A stretch of 62,767 nucleotides of DNA, taken from assembly GCA_015039465.1 (NCBI GenBank), contig MU130497.1, positions 657,302 to 720,068 on the forward strand. Direction: 5' to 3'. Positions 35,473 through 45,020 of this stretch are shown here, piece by piece. The notes under the pieces are model-generated. The model was not told the origin of the DNA. It searched no databases and saw only the letters and a list, made by a program, of their open reading frames with translations. The DNA is from Phlegmacium glaucopus. Taxonomy: Eukaryota; Basidiomycota; Agaricomycetes; Agaricales; Cortinariaceae. Within the stretch, counting starts at the first letter, position 1. Each line of letters begins with the position of its first letter. The position numbers were made by a program, and so were the translations under genes.

Positions 35473-35487
35473 GAGGGATGGGGAGGG
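35473..35487 (+). other. Polypurine tract of Gyp-A
   Basis: GAGGGATGGGGAGGG lies directly before the 3' LTR, the expected plus-strand priming site. Confidence 0.7.
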
Positions 35488-35695
35488 TGTAAGGGTGGCA
35501 CCCTTACATATTTGGTACTGTTGATATGAGACCTCTACTTAAGGCTCTATACTTTAGATTCCTCTTCCTCTCTCTCTGACTCCCAACTTATCATCTGTCT
35601 TTTCCTAGTCTTCCCAGAGACATACACATTGTTCCCGTTCTATTTGTGAGTTAATATCCTGTTTACCGAGTGTTTCCCCCAGAGCGGGGTTTTCA
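35488..35695 (+). repeat. 3' LTR of Gyp-A
   Basis: 208 bp, TGTAAGGG...GGTTTTCA, followed by the duplicated CTCTA and then the rest of permease exon 12. Confidence 0.9.
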
Positions 35696-35700
35696 CTCTA

Positions 35701-35877
35701 CTCTCTTTCTTAGGGGGGTTTGGGATTGTCATCCCCTCCATGTCCCAAGTATGGTACATTGGACCCATAGCCAAAGCTGGAACAGGTGATATTGGTCTTT
35801 TAACTGGTGCTGTGGTTGGTGCAGCACTTTATGTGATTCTGAGAGCTTTGGAAAAGAGGATTTTTCTGGGACATTGA
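35701..35877 (+). pseudogene. Purine-cytosine permease, copy 2, end of exon 12
   Basis: Continues exactly where 26008 stopped: LSFLGGFGIVIPSMSQVWYI, GPIAKAGTGDIG, then TGA at 35875-35877. Separated from the rest only by Gyp-A. Confidence 0.85.
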
Positions 35878-36288
35878 TAGTGGTATAATGCAAGGGTCAT
35901 TCATAGACTAGTCTATATCCACAGCTTGTTGATGGGTTACCATCTATACTGTACATTGACTGTTCATGGTAGTACATTATCATATATCTGTATTACTTAC
36001 TTGCAGGACAAGAGAAGAAACAGGTATTTGAGAAATGAGTGTGTTGCAAGATTTGTAACCTCATATAATCCAAAGGCCTCATATCCAACAGGTCTATAAA
36101 TTCTACTCCAAACTTATGTGCTGGTTTCAGTAGACTCTTCAAATCCTCAAATTTTGTGCAGTAATTCACTCATGAGCCTCTCCTATTCTTTATTAAAGTC
36201 TAGCTCAGTAGCATTCAGTTGATGTTTATAGGTTGCTTTGTTGCTCCCACCCTAATCACCAGAAGGCTTCATTGGACCTGGAAGTACA
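35878..36288. other. Permease copy 2 3' flank, no gene seen
   Basis: Counterpart of 7382-7799; non-coding. Confidence 0.55.
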
Positions 36289-36521
36289 ACAGATTGTGGC
36301 ATTTCCATAATTAAAACCTTGTAATTCCTTTGTTGATATATAAGACCTTGCAATTGCTTAAAAGTATTGATCAAAAATGGCTACTAATGCTTTTAGTATT
36401 ATAAATCCCATTTTACAAACCCTGGTCTATAAAATTTGATTATTTGTATTTCAGCTCTGTCTTTACAAAATCTTGTGCCTTGCTGCCTGTTAGAATCCAG
36501 TTAGGGTCTAGTAAAGGTTAG

Positions 36522-37368
36522 TGTTAAGTACAAGAACTCCTATTCTGGAATATTGGATGGAGTATATTGGAACAGAACCACGGAACGGATAAGGACTTCA
36601 GCCTCAGTGTATATGCTGTGCTGCCCTATACCTTTGTGTCCTAATTTCGGAGTAGGAATGAAATGGAGTGGAACCAGAATTCGCAGGGACTCAGAGGAAG
36701 AATATGAGTGGGAAACTAAGTTGATATTTGAACTGGGGAAAAACATACAAGTTATGAGTACTTAAATAATGTTAAGGAATAGTATCTGAATATAAAAGAT
36801 AAAACTCTAATACTGCACTCTGCTCCTGGAAAGTCCTGCATTCTATGGTGAATAATCCGATGGTGGGCTGCTGACTGATAGTGGGAAAGTGCTGGCTGAC
36901 AAGGATAAGATGATGTAATGGTGTTGATAAGTGGTGAAGACAGAGACGAGCTCAAAATAAGGGCAGAGGACTCAGAGTGTCACAGAAAACCTTCGGAGTG
37001 GAAGGGTGATGGAGTAAAGTTGTTGAAGAGAGGTAGAGGTTACAGAGTAACGAGTGGATGTTCTTAGTGCTTGAAAGTCCAGTCTGTGGTCTTTTTGACC
37101 TTTTTTTGAGCTAGAATGCTGAAATTAAAATTCCCCATTACAACTGTGGTGCCTAAAAAGGAAAATTTTCCGGTCTTGGACCGGAAAGAAGACCGGACTG
37201 ACCCTGAATTTTTTGTTCCCACACCCTAATTGTGATGGGGAATTTTAATTTCAGTGTTTTAGCTCAAAAAAAGGTCAAAAAGACCAAAGACTGGACTTTC
37301 AAGCACTAGTTCTGTTCATATCTCCAACGGAGTATGAAGCAGAATGATCTGGTAATGGAATTGTAACA
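36522..37368 (-). repeat. Solo LTR B holding a MITE, in copy 2 tail
   Basis: Plus strand reads TGTTAAGTACAAGAACTC...TGTAACA, so LTR sense is minus. Flanked by GTTAG at 36517-36521 and 37369-37373. It is about 600 bp without the MITE at 37065-37308 and rather diverged from the Gyp-B LTRs. Confidence 0.85.
37065..37308. mobile_element. MITE, 244 bp (TAGTGCTTGAAAGTCC family)
   Basis: Terminal inverted repeats TAGTGCTTGAAAGTCCAGTC and inverse, with further internal symmetry (CCCCATTACA.../...ATGGGGAATTTTAATTTCAG). GTTCT flanks both sides, but a full 8-bp duplication is not preserved. A related 245-bp copy with a perfect 8-bp duplication is at 58301-58545. The TAGTG start and 8-bp duplication fit a non-autonomous hAT element. 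Confidence 0.75.
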
Positions 37369-37546
37369 GTTAGGAGGTTAGGAGGTTAGGGCAGTATCAT
37401 TATTAGGAGTTTAGGCATTTTGTAAAACCTAATGTATAAATAGGTAGATTTTATAAATGGGGTCAAGGAATTAGTGGCCATTTTGATTAATTGTTTGCAG
37501 GAATTACAAGGTTTTTCTTAATAGAAATGGAAATGTTACAAACTAT

Positions 37547-38944
37547 ATTCTTTTTCTTCCCCCCCACCAACACATGCCAACACATGCTTTCTTCATTTCC
37601 AATTACACATCTTAACCTTTCACTCTTCATAGCTTCATCTACATGCTTATGACTCATTGCATGAGTCACCCTTTATCCTCATTCCATGACTTGTTTCATA
37701 CACAAGTTATGACTCACAATTTTACCATAAAAACCTTACTATATTTACATATGTACTCTAGCTAGTTCTTGAGAATATTAATGCTCTAAAGATCTCTTAA
37801 AACTCTCTCAAAAATACAAAGCGACTCTTCAGCATTCTTGAAAGTCTAAGCTTATAAATGAATCAATGAATGACTGTCTAGAGTTAGACATCATGGTCTA
37901 AACACTTTGAAGTCATAACAGGAAATGGAAATGAAAATGATATCTTGGCCTTGGAAGTAGAAATTAAAAGTGAAGATACACCATTCAAGAGTGTAAGCAT
38001 CAGCACCCCAGCTGGGGCCACCAGGCCCACCTACATTGAATGTCATTTGTATGATCACAATGTCATGCAGACTTGAACTGTACAACTTAGCATGAAGCTC
38101 AAAAATGAGCAGAAAAAGAACTTAGAAGTACAGCAATTGAGACCAATTTAAATTTTATTTCAAACATAGTTGAAGTTTTTGTTTTCAAACCCAACTTTTG
38201 GATGACTTGGTGCCTACTGAGTTGATTAAATAAACTGTCAGGTTTCCTTGTGACCTATACCTTACATTCAATATCTGTTACTTTAGTAGGGTCTGTGCAA
38301 ACCTTGTGTGGGTTGAATGAAGGAAGGAAGCAATTGACATTTGATTGTCATCATTATGGGATTATAGAAAATCAGCCATTTCTGTGGACAATTGTGGTTG
38401 TCAATACTCTCTGGTATCTAGACTGGGGTAAAAATATAGTTCATTTTGAGCCTCCCAGCTAGTTGTTACTGGTAATTCACAGTATCTCCACACAAATCAT
38501 TTTGGCAATGTTGCAACAACAAGAGGGAAAGAAACAGGGGAGAATTGATATTTATAAATATGGTATTTTTATCCCTTTCACTTTATTGTGACCAAACCAA
38601 ATGGTTGGCATCCATCACACTTTGAGGGGTCTAGAGTGACAACTTACAAGTAACACTGTAACCATAATATGACACTACAATGACAATTTATTTCACTTTG
38701 CAGCACATAACCAATTGGCAATTAGAGGCATGTGCAAGCATGATTAAGTAGGTCATGGCCTGAATGTTTATTGCACCTTGAGATATTTATTTTTAGTTTT
38801 GACTCGAATGGTAGCATTGAAAGGGAGAGTATGTTCTGCTTCTATTAGAAGTGTGTGTTTGTTTCATTTTCTGTGTTCAAAATTGAAATTGAAGATAAAT
38901 GAGATAGAGTACAAATACTTGTATACTTTGATGATTGGGCCACT
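37547..38944. other. Unit tail and NLR copy 3 3' flank, no gene supported
   Basis: Continuous non-coding DNA across the copy 2/copy 3 boundary. It contains the uninterrupted target sites of the LINE (about 38224-38236) and of the 485-bp TIR element (about 38459-38475). Confidence 0.6.
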
Positions 38945-40028
38945 TCAGTCTCTTTCTATTCTCTTCTTTATATTGATGACTTCAAGCTTCAGCTGCTCTG
39001 CATCATTCTGCCTGCCCTGAAGATGGTATGTGCTCGCTAGATTTGCCATACTGGTGAGGGTGGCTGGATGTTCTGCACCAAACAGCTTCTTTCTCATCTC
39101 CATAACTTGAACCTCCAGTTGCTCTGCCTCATTCCACCTTCCCTGATTCCAGTATGTGCTTGCTAGATTTCCCATACTGAGAAGGGTGTTTGGATGTTCT
39201 GCACCAAGCAGCTTCTTTGTCATGTCCATAACTTGAACCTGCAGTTGCTCTGCCTCATTCCATCTTCCCTGATCCCTGTATGTGCTTGCTAGATTTGCCA
39301 TACTGGTGAGGGTGTCTGGATGTTCTGCACCAAGCAGCTTCTTTGTCATGTCCATAACTTGAACCTCCAGTTGCTCTGCCTCATTCCATCTTCCCTGATG
39401 CCTGTATGTGCTTGCTAGATTTGCCATACTAGTGAGGGTGCCCGGATGTTCTGCACCAAGCAGCTTCTTTCTCATGTCCATAACTTGAATCTGCAGTTGC
39501 TCTGCCTCATGCCATCTTCCCTGATGCATGTATGTGCTTGCTAGATTTGCCATACTAGTGAGGGTGTCCGGATGTTCTGCACCAAGCAGCTTCTTTCTCA
39601 TGTCCATAACTTGAACTTGCAGTTGCTCTGCCTCATTCCATCTTCCCTGATTCCAGTATGTGCTTGCTAGATTTCCCATACTGGTGAGGGTGTCTGGATG
39701 TTCTGCACCAAGCAGCTTCTTTGTCATGTCCATAACTTGAACCTGCAGTTGCTCTGCCTCATTCCACCTTCCCTGATTGCAGTATGTGCTTGCTAGATTT
39801 CCCATACTGAGAAGGGTGTCTGGATGTTCTGCACCAAGCAGCTTCTTTCTCATGTCCATAACTTGAATCTGCAGTTGCTCTGCTTCATTCCATCTTCCCT
39901 GATTCTTGTATGTCCTTGCTAGATTTCCCATACTGGTGAGGGTGTCTGGATGTTCTGCACCAAGCACCTTCTTTGTCATGTCCATAACTTGAACCTCCAG
40001 CTGCTCTGCATTGTCCCAGTCTCCATTC
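38945..40028 (-). repeat. TPR array, copy 3: eight 42-aa repeats plus a partial one
   Basis: 126-bp units, most identical outside a few positions: LEVQ/LQVQ/LQIQ, DMR/DMT, HPD/HPN/HPG/HPA, TLT/TLL, MGN/MAN and TYRN/TYCN/TYWN/TYMH/TYRH/TYRD/TYHL. One unit more than copy 2. High internal identity points to recent repeat gain/loss and homogenisation. Confidence 0.9.
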
Positions 40029-42198
40029 TCCCACATTACTAATGCAAAATTGGTCCATTTATCATTATAGTATTGCTTGATAAGTCCTATCTCCCTTCCA
40101 TGAAATTCATTTGCCTTAATATGTTGGAAAATCAACCTTCGCAGTGCATAATCCTGACTTTCAAATCTCCATGAAGTTGCACATGACAAGATAATGCTTC
40201 CCATCTCACACATTCTTTGCTGCTCAGATTTTAGCATTCTCTCCCGACTCCAGTAGTGCACCAGAGGATGAACAGACAATATTTTAGATGATTGTCCTCT
40301 TTTCACCAAGGAGAAAGAGAGCAGCACACTAACTCCTTGTCCAAAGATGAAGTCATCCCAGTGACCATCATTGTCCAAGCCAAGTAGAGTATGATCCAGT
40401 AAAGTGACTGCCTGGGATAAATTTTCAGCTCTGTCACTATCAACAAGTTTCATGGTCTCCTCAGCAGCGGATTGGAATATGTCTTTAGAAATATTGCTAT
40501 GATGATAGAAAGCACATATTTGGAGAATTAGGATTGCAGCCTGTGCAGCCTGTGCATCTCCAGCAGTGGAATGTCCACCTGCCCTCCTTTCTATTTCTTT
40601 GAAAGAAAGATCCCAAGTCCCATACACTGTTCTATCATACTTTGATGCTCCTGTGAATGTAGCATCTGACATAAGAGCATGACGATGTACTGAGAATTGC
40701 CTCAGATATTTATCAATATCACATCTCCCAGCCTCAATATAGGCTCCAGCATGATTTATAGCTAGGGGAATGCACCCAAGTTCAGTCACAATATTTTTGG
40801 CAGTGTGTAGATGCTCAGGCAATGGCTCCAAACGGCCAGCCTTAAGAAGTAGAGTTATAGCATCTGCCTCCTCCATCTCATGGATCTCAATATTGTTCTC
40901 AAATGATACAATCCTTCCCATGGATCTATTTCTGCTAGTAATCAGAATATTACCTCTGTCACCTGGAGGGAAGAACTTGGCCACTGTCTCTGGAGGAGGA
41001 TCATCAGCATTATCAAACACAATCAACCATTCTTCTTGGAGAGAAGATATCCACTGAAGGACAGACTCAACTGAGCCATCCATCCCAGGATCTTGTGCAG
41101 CAGAAAGGGTAGATATGCCCTTGAGAGACATTCCAATGCTCTCCTGAGATGAGGCATCAATCCAGAACACATGTGAAAAACTAACAAGAAATAAATCCAG
41201 TGTTGTGAATGCAAAGTAAGAATCCTTACTTGTCAGACATTTTTTCCAAAAATTTTAGACAAATCTGGGTCTTTCCAATTCCTCCCAATCCCCAGAGGAC
41301 ACATGAGCACCTTGACATCAGTCTACTAGTACCATGATGAACAAAAATCTTCTTAAGTTTATTGAGTACATCTTGCCGTCCAGTAAAGATTGGACTGGAG
41401 TTGGGTTTTTGAGTTACATGGATCTTTATCTGCCTTTCGCCACTATTGGCAGGCAGAATATTGACATTGGTCTGTATGTATAATTATTGCGAAATAACAC
41501 ACACGACTTACGAGAAAGACTTACGAAATTGCCGCCAGTGATGAGGGTGTTATGGGCGTTCGCAAAGAAACCCGAGGCAGGGTGTTGAGCCTGCTGATCA
41601 TTAGTGAAAGCCGAGAACACATGGTGGTGTAAGCAACTCACGGAGGGATTTTGTTCCGATTTAGTGAATCGTAAGCTACCTTGCATTACGGCATCAGGCG
41701 AGGAAAGTGAATTTCCTTCCAGATGGGCTACAGGTGTAACCGCCAAAGCGGAGACCGAAGCGGAGACTTGGAGTTCACGAGTAGTCTGATCGACGATGAT
41801 GATTGCCAGTGAGTAATTATGGATGTGATGGGGTAAGTTGAACACTCACATGGACGCCAGTGTCTGGAGCGCTTACAGGAGCAAGATCATTGGGTACCAG
41901 AGCAGAAGCCGAAGTAGAGACTGGGAGATCAAGGGGAGTCTGACGGATGGCGATGATTAAATACTTCAGGATACGCTGGACGAAATTGAACACTCACAGT
42001 AACGCCAGCGACTTGAATAACTTGTGCGCTTTCAGCAGCAGCGCTAGCAGGAACGAATGGCATGGAGTGAGCAGTGGTTGTTATGATTGTCGATGTCGAA
42101 GTTGCTGGTTTAGGGGTTGAACCCAGAGCATCGTCGATGGTCAGAGATGAAGATTTTGGTTTCTTGGGCTTGACGAATTTGTTGAAAATGCGCTTCAT
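38945..42198 (-). CDS. NB-ARC-TPR NLR (STAND NTPase), copy 3, intact
   Basis: Five exons: 41998-42198, 41850-41939, 41525-41785, 41230-41471, 38945-41180 (introns 49-64 nt, GT-AG). They sum to 3030 nt, 1009 aa, no internal stop. Residues 1-184 are Ser/Thr/Ala-rich with no recognised effector domain. The FTGRQDVL box is near 214, P-loop GLGGIGKTQ 245-253, Walker B WLIVFDNADD 316-325, then ILITSRNRSMG, LGCIPLAINHAGAY and SVHPLVHYWSRERM (the MHD-like site). From about 652 come eight 42-aa TPRs plus a partial one. In this family ATP/GTP-driven oligomerisation is triggered by ligand sensing through the repeats; a role in incompatibility or defence is inferred. It is divergent to the permease. Only copy with both domains in one frame. 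Confidence 0.92.
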
Positions 42199-42350
42199 AT
42201 TGTTGATTAGTGAGTGGTGAGTGGTGAGTACTTGAGTGGTGAATGTGGTCGATAAGAAAGAAGCGCTCGATTACATAACCAGGGTTACGTCTCAACTCAG
42301 CAATGGATACCGTGTAAGCAACTTGGACGCGTCCATTTATCCATGATCAT

Positions 42351-42811
42351 ATGGCGCCCAGAGGCAGCATTCAGTCCAGCACTCACACCACTTATTCTGG
42401 CCGACAGTGCTTGACCAACCTTCTATCCAGTCCTTCCTCCTCATCTGTAACGCGACAACATCATGATCATCAGTCAGAGTGTCTTGGCCATCAGACGAAC
42501 CTCGAGTTTTTCGCCTCTCCACTTCCGAGCGCAAACCTCCCTCTCGTCCCCCGTCTCTCAGTGGTACAAAAGTTAATAAAAACACTATCCTTGATTGAGT
42601 ACTTCTATTAATCTCGCAGCTTGCAGGCGATGACCAAGAACTCCAAGAACTATGCGCGAAGGTCCGCGTTCTCGAAGCCCGACCAGTGGGCTATGCGAAA
42701 CTCATGCGAGACCTCGAAGAACGTCACGCTGAACTGGGATTTTTCTTTCCCAAACTCCAAGCCAAACTGACAAAACTCCGGGACAAGCTCACTGGTGCAA
42801 ATCACAAATAA
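42351..42811 (+). CDS. Coiled-coil protein (134 aa), copy 3, shortened form
   Basis: Two exons, 42351-42563 and 42620-42811, joined by a 56-nt intron (GTACAA...CGCAG) in phase 0 give 405 nt and 134 aa without a stop. The N-terminus is Ser/His-rich (MAPRGSIQSSTHTTYSG). The second exon is a charged helix (ELQELCAKVRVLEARPVGYA, RDLEERHAELG). Copies 1 and 2 have stops in exon 1. It ends at the TAA present in all copies; coiled-coil sequence continues beyond it in decayed form, so this is probably the open front end of a longer dead gene rather than a normal protein. Family not recognised. The start lies 152 bp from the NLR start, so the two share a divergent promoter region. Confidence 0.45.
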
Positions 42812-43740
42812 CCAGATGCAACATTTGCAACTCGCCAAAACCGCCTTGTTGATGCATAACAACAACTGGAAATGCTAGATAAGGAAGTTGCGAGAGTTAT
42901 GTGGGAGAGGAGGGCAGAGGCGGTTGGGGCAGAGTTGAATGGACTTATTGTCTGCTGCGAGAAACAACATGAACGATTCAAGGAGGCACTCATGGTATGA
43001 CATTCTCATGCCGATCGTTATTCCGCTCTCTCACATTCTTTGGCTGTCAGGTTGCGAGACACGACGCAAGAAACGGAGTAAGAACATCGTGAACGGATAT
43101 CCGGAATGGAAAAAAGGATGTTGCCACTTCTGAGAAACTTGAAGGTATGTTTTGCATCCCTGTCTTGATTCATTGAAGGTGTCGATTGATGCCTTGCATC
43201 CTCAAAAGCTTCTTACGAAGACACTCTTATTCGCCTTGCCAATGCCGACTTCGAAATCGAATGACTGAAGGGCTGACGGGATGATCTACGCTTCCATAAG
43301 ACATGATCATACGATTGACTGAATGCGACTTCATGCCTGGCAAGGTATATCTTCCGTTCCTAACCTCCCAATTCACTCCTTATTATTTTTGTGTATAGAA
43401 CGTGAATTACCATTGAACATCTTGAAGCTCTCAACCATAACTCTCCGATGAGAAATATATAGAAACAGAGAAACAACTCTCCGAAAACCTTGGTATTCAG
43501 GACCAACTTCCGAAGAGTGAAGCTTTCGATGAGTCCTCCATGGACTACACTATCAACCAATTCCGTCGTTATGCAGTTACAGATGTACGTTCTCTTCCAC
43601 CTCAGCCATTGTCAATACTTCGGTGACATCTGAAACTGCTGCTATGATGTCCCTCGATCTCAACCTACAATTCGCCGCCATGAAGTATCTAGCGCCCGCG
43701 AAATATTGGTGTTGAGAGGCCAGGGAATCAAAGGAGCCGC
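42812..43740 (+). pseudogene. Decayed downstream part of the coiled-coil gene, copy 3
   Basis: Fragments such as LDKEVARVMWERRAEAVGAE and ISGMEKD-like and DENDVE/TEKQL-like stretches recur in shifting frames, with intron-like GTATG...CAG segments between them (for example about 42993-43050). Homologous to 3060-3990 and 20150-21060. Confidence 0.45.
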
Positions 43741-43974
43741 TAATCGTTATCCAGGTTTGTGTGTCTTCCCTTTTTTCTGCTTTCCACATCTCGTATCCTG
43801 ATGTCCTATCTGCAGATAGCGATGTCATAGCTACTTATTCTTCGGCTACTTGGAATATAAAGCAGATTTGATTAACCAACGTAGTAGCTCCAGTTAGACT
43901 CGAACTAATCTATTTGCGTCGCCAAACAAGAAAGAATGGAATATGTTGAAAAAGAATAGCGGCCCGTGGATATG

Positions 43975-44288
43975 ATAACGAACATGACGACTTTCCTTCT
44001 ATACCATGGATGGGGACGTCTGTCTGCCCTCCGAGCCTTAGCACCTGAATTTTACGACAACATCCATCCTTGCCAATGGTTATTGTCAACTTCATTCGCG
44101 ATAAGGAAGTAGGCATGTTTGAGTGGGCAAAGAGGCTCGTCAACAATAGCTCGGCCGGACATGCGGATTTGCTAGGGGGACTGGAGATTTTATCGTTCTC
44201 CAAGGTGGCGGTAGCGGGAATTCGGAGACTGAAGAATCTGGATGATATCCTGCTTCCGTCTCGATCGACCCTTAGTGCGTCCAACTAG
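43975..44288 (+). pseudogene. Unrecognised gene remnant B, copy 3
   Basis: Reads MTTFLLYHGWGRLSAL then shifts frame; the second frame (44070-44288) gives FIRDKEVGMFEWAKRLVNN and SKVAVAGIRRLKNLDDILLP. Not recognised. Confidence 0.4.
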
Positions 44289-44434
44289 TAAGCCAGAACA
44301 ATTATCAACGACACAGACACGCATACAGCCTGTTCTAATAATCCAATATCACTTGTACCCGATCTCACGCCGCACCTCTCAAGTTTTCGGGACAAGTTGT
44401 GCCGAAGTTGTCCCGGACAACTTTTCAACGCGTC

Positions 44435-44662
44435 ATGAGTCTCACCAGTGAATTCACCACCATTTTTCGATTCTCTGAATCAAAGACGTTCCATCCTGCA
44501 GATATCTGCATTGTCGAACCCATAAACGACCGCTGGACACGTTATGAAGAGGAGAATGAGACTGTTTCTCGCCAGAGACCCAGTAGGATGCGGATGATGG
44601 CCAATCCATCTCGTATGGGACAATCACGGCGAAACCAGATACAGCGGCTCCGACAGCGATGA
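44435..44662 (+). CDS. Small hypothetical ORF (75 aa), copy 3
   Basis: ATG 44435 to TGA 44662; homologous to 21804-22010 with frame-keeping indels. Conserved segments: TFHPADICIVEPI and GQSRRNQIQRLRQR. The Arg/Gln-rich end is basic. No domain recognised; expression unknown. Confidence 0.4.
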   Translation: MSLTSEFTTIFRFSESKTFHPADICIVEPINDRWTRYEEENETVSRQRPSRMRMMANPSRMGQSRRNQIQRLRQR

Positions 44663-45020
44663 TGTGATATTTTTCACGAGAGCACTTATCATGATTTGTG
44701 TTCTTCATCTACCCCGCTTCGCTTCCTTGCTCTATCGCTTTTTTTCCCTCAGTCTTCCCTTTCGTATCTTTTTGCATGTGTACTTTCATCAACCACACGG
44801 GCATACAACCCCCCATTCACAGGCATATATTTCCAGATATATAAACATGTTCTAATAATGATATATTTGCTCAAATATCACTTTTACCGATCTCATGCCC
44901 CCAGCGCGAATATCTCAATGTTTCGGCCACTCGGGGTTTGGAAGCCAAATGGAATCATCAGTCTTACTAATTTCTTCCCTTTCTATTTTTAACACTTTTA
45001 CTCTCAACCGCCCATAGCCG

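Larger units (their letters stand above)
26009..35695 (+). mobile_element. Chromovirus Gyp-A (Ty3/Gypsy LTR retrotransposon with chromodomain)
   Basis: 9687 bp bounded by 209- and 208-bp LTRs (TGTAAGGG...TTTYCA) and a 5-bp target duplication CTCTA at 26004-26008 and 35696-35700. The uninterrupted site is in copy 1 at about 7200. Order: LTR, gag, protease, RT/RNase H, integrase, chromodomain, polypurine tract, LTR. Net of nested insertions it is about 6.2 kb, normal for the group. It contains solo LTR A, solo LTR B and repeat X. Many stops and frameshifts show it is inactive. Confidence 0.92.
36289..37546. repeat. Inverted-repeat element in the unit tail, copy 2, split by a solo LTR
   Basis: Same element as 7800-8183: ACAGATTGTGGC arm at 36289 and GGAATTACAAGG arm near 37499-37546. 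The solo LTR at 36522-37368 lies in its unique centre. Confidence 0.6.
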
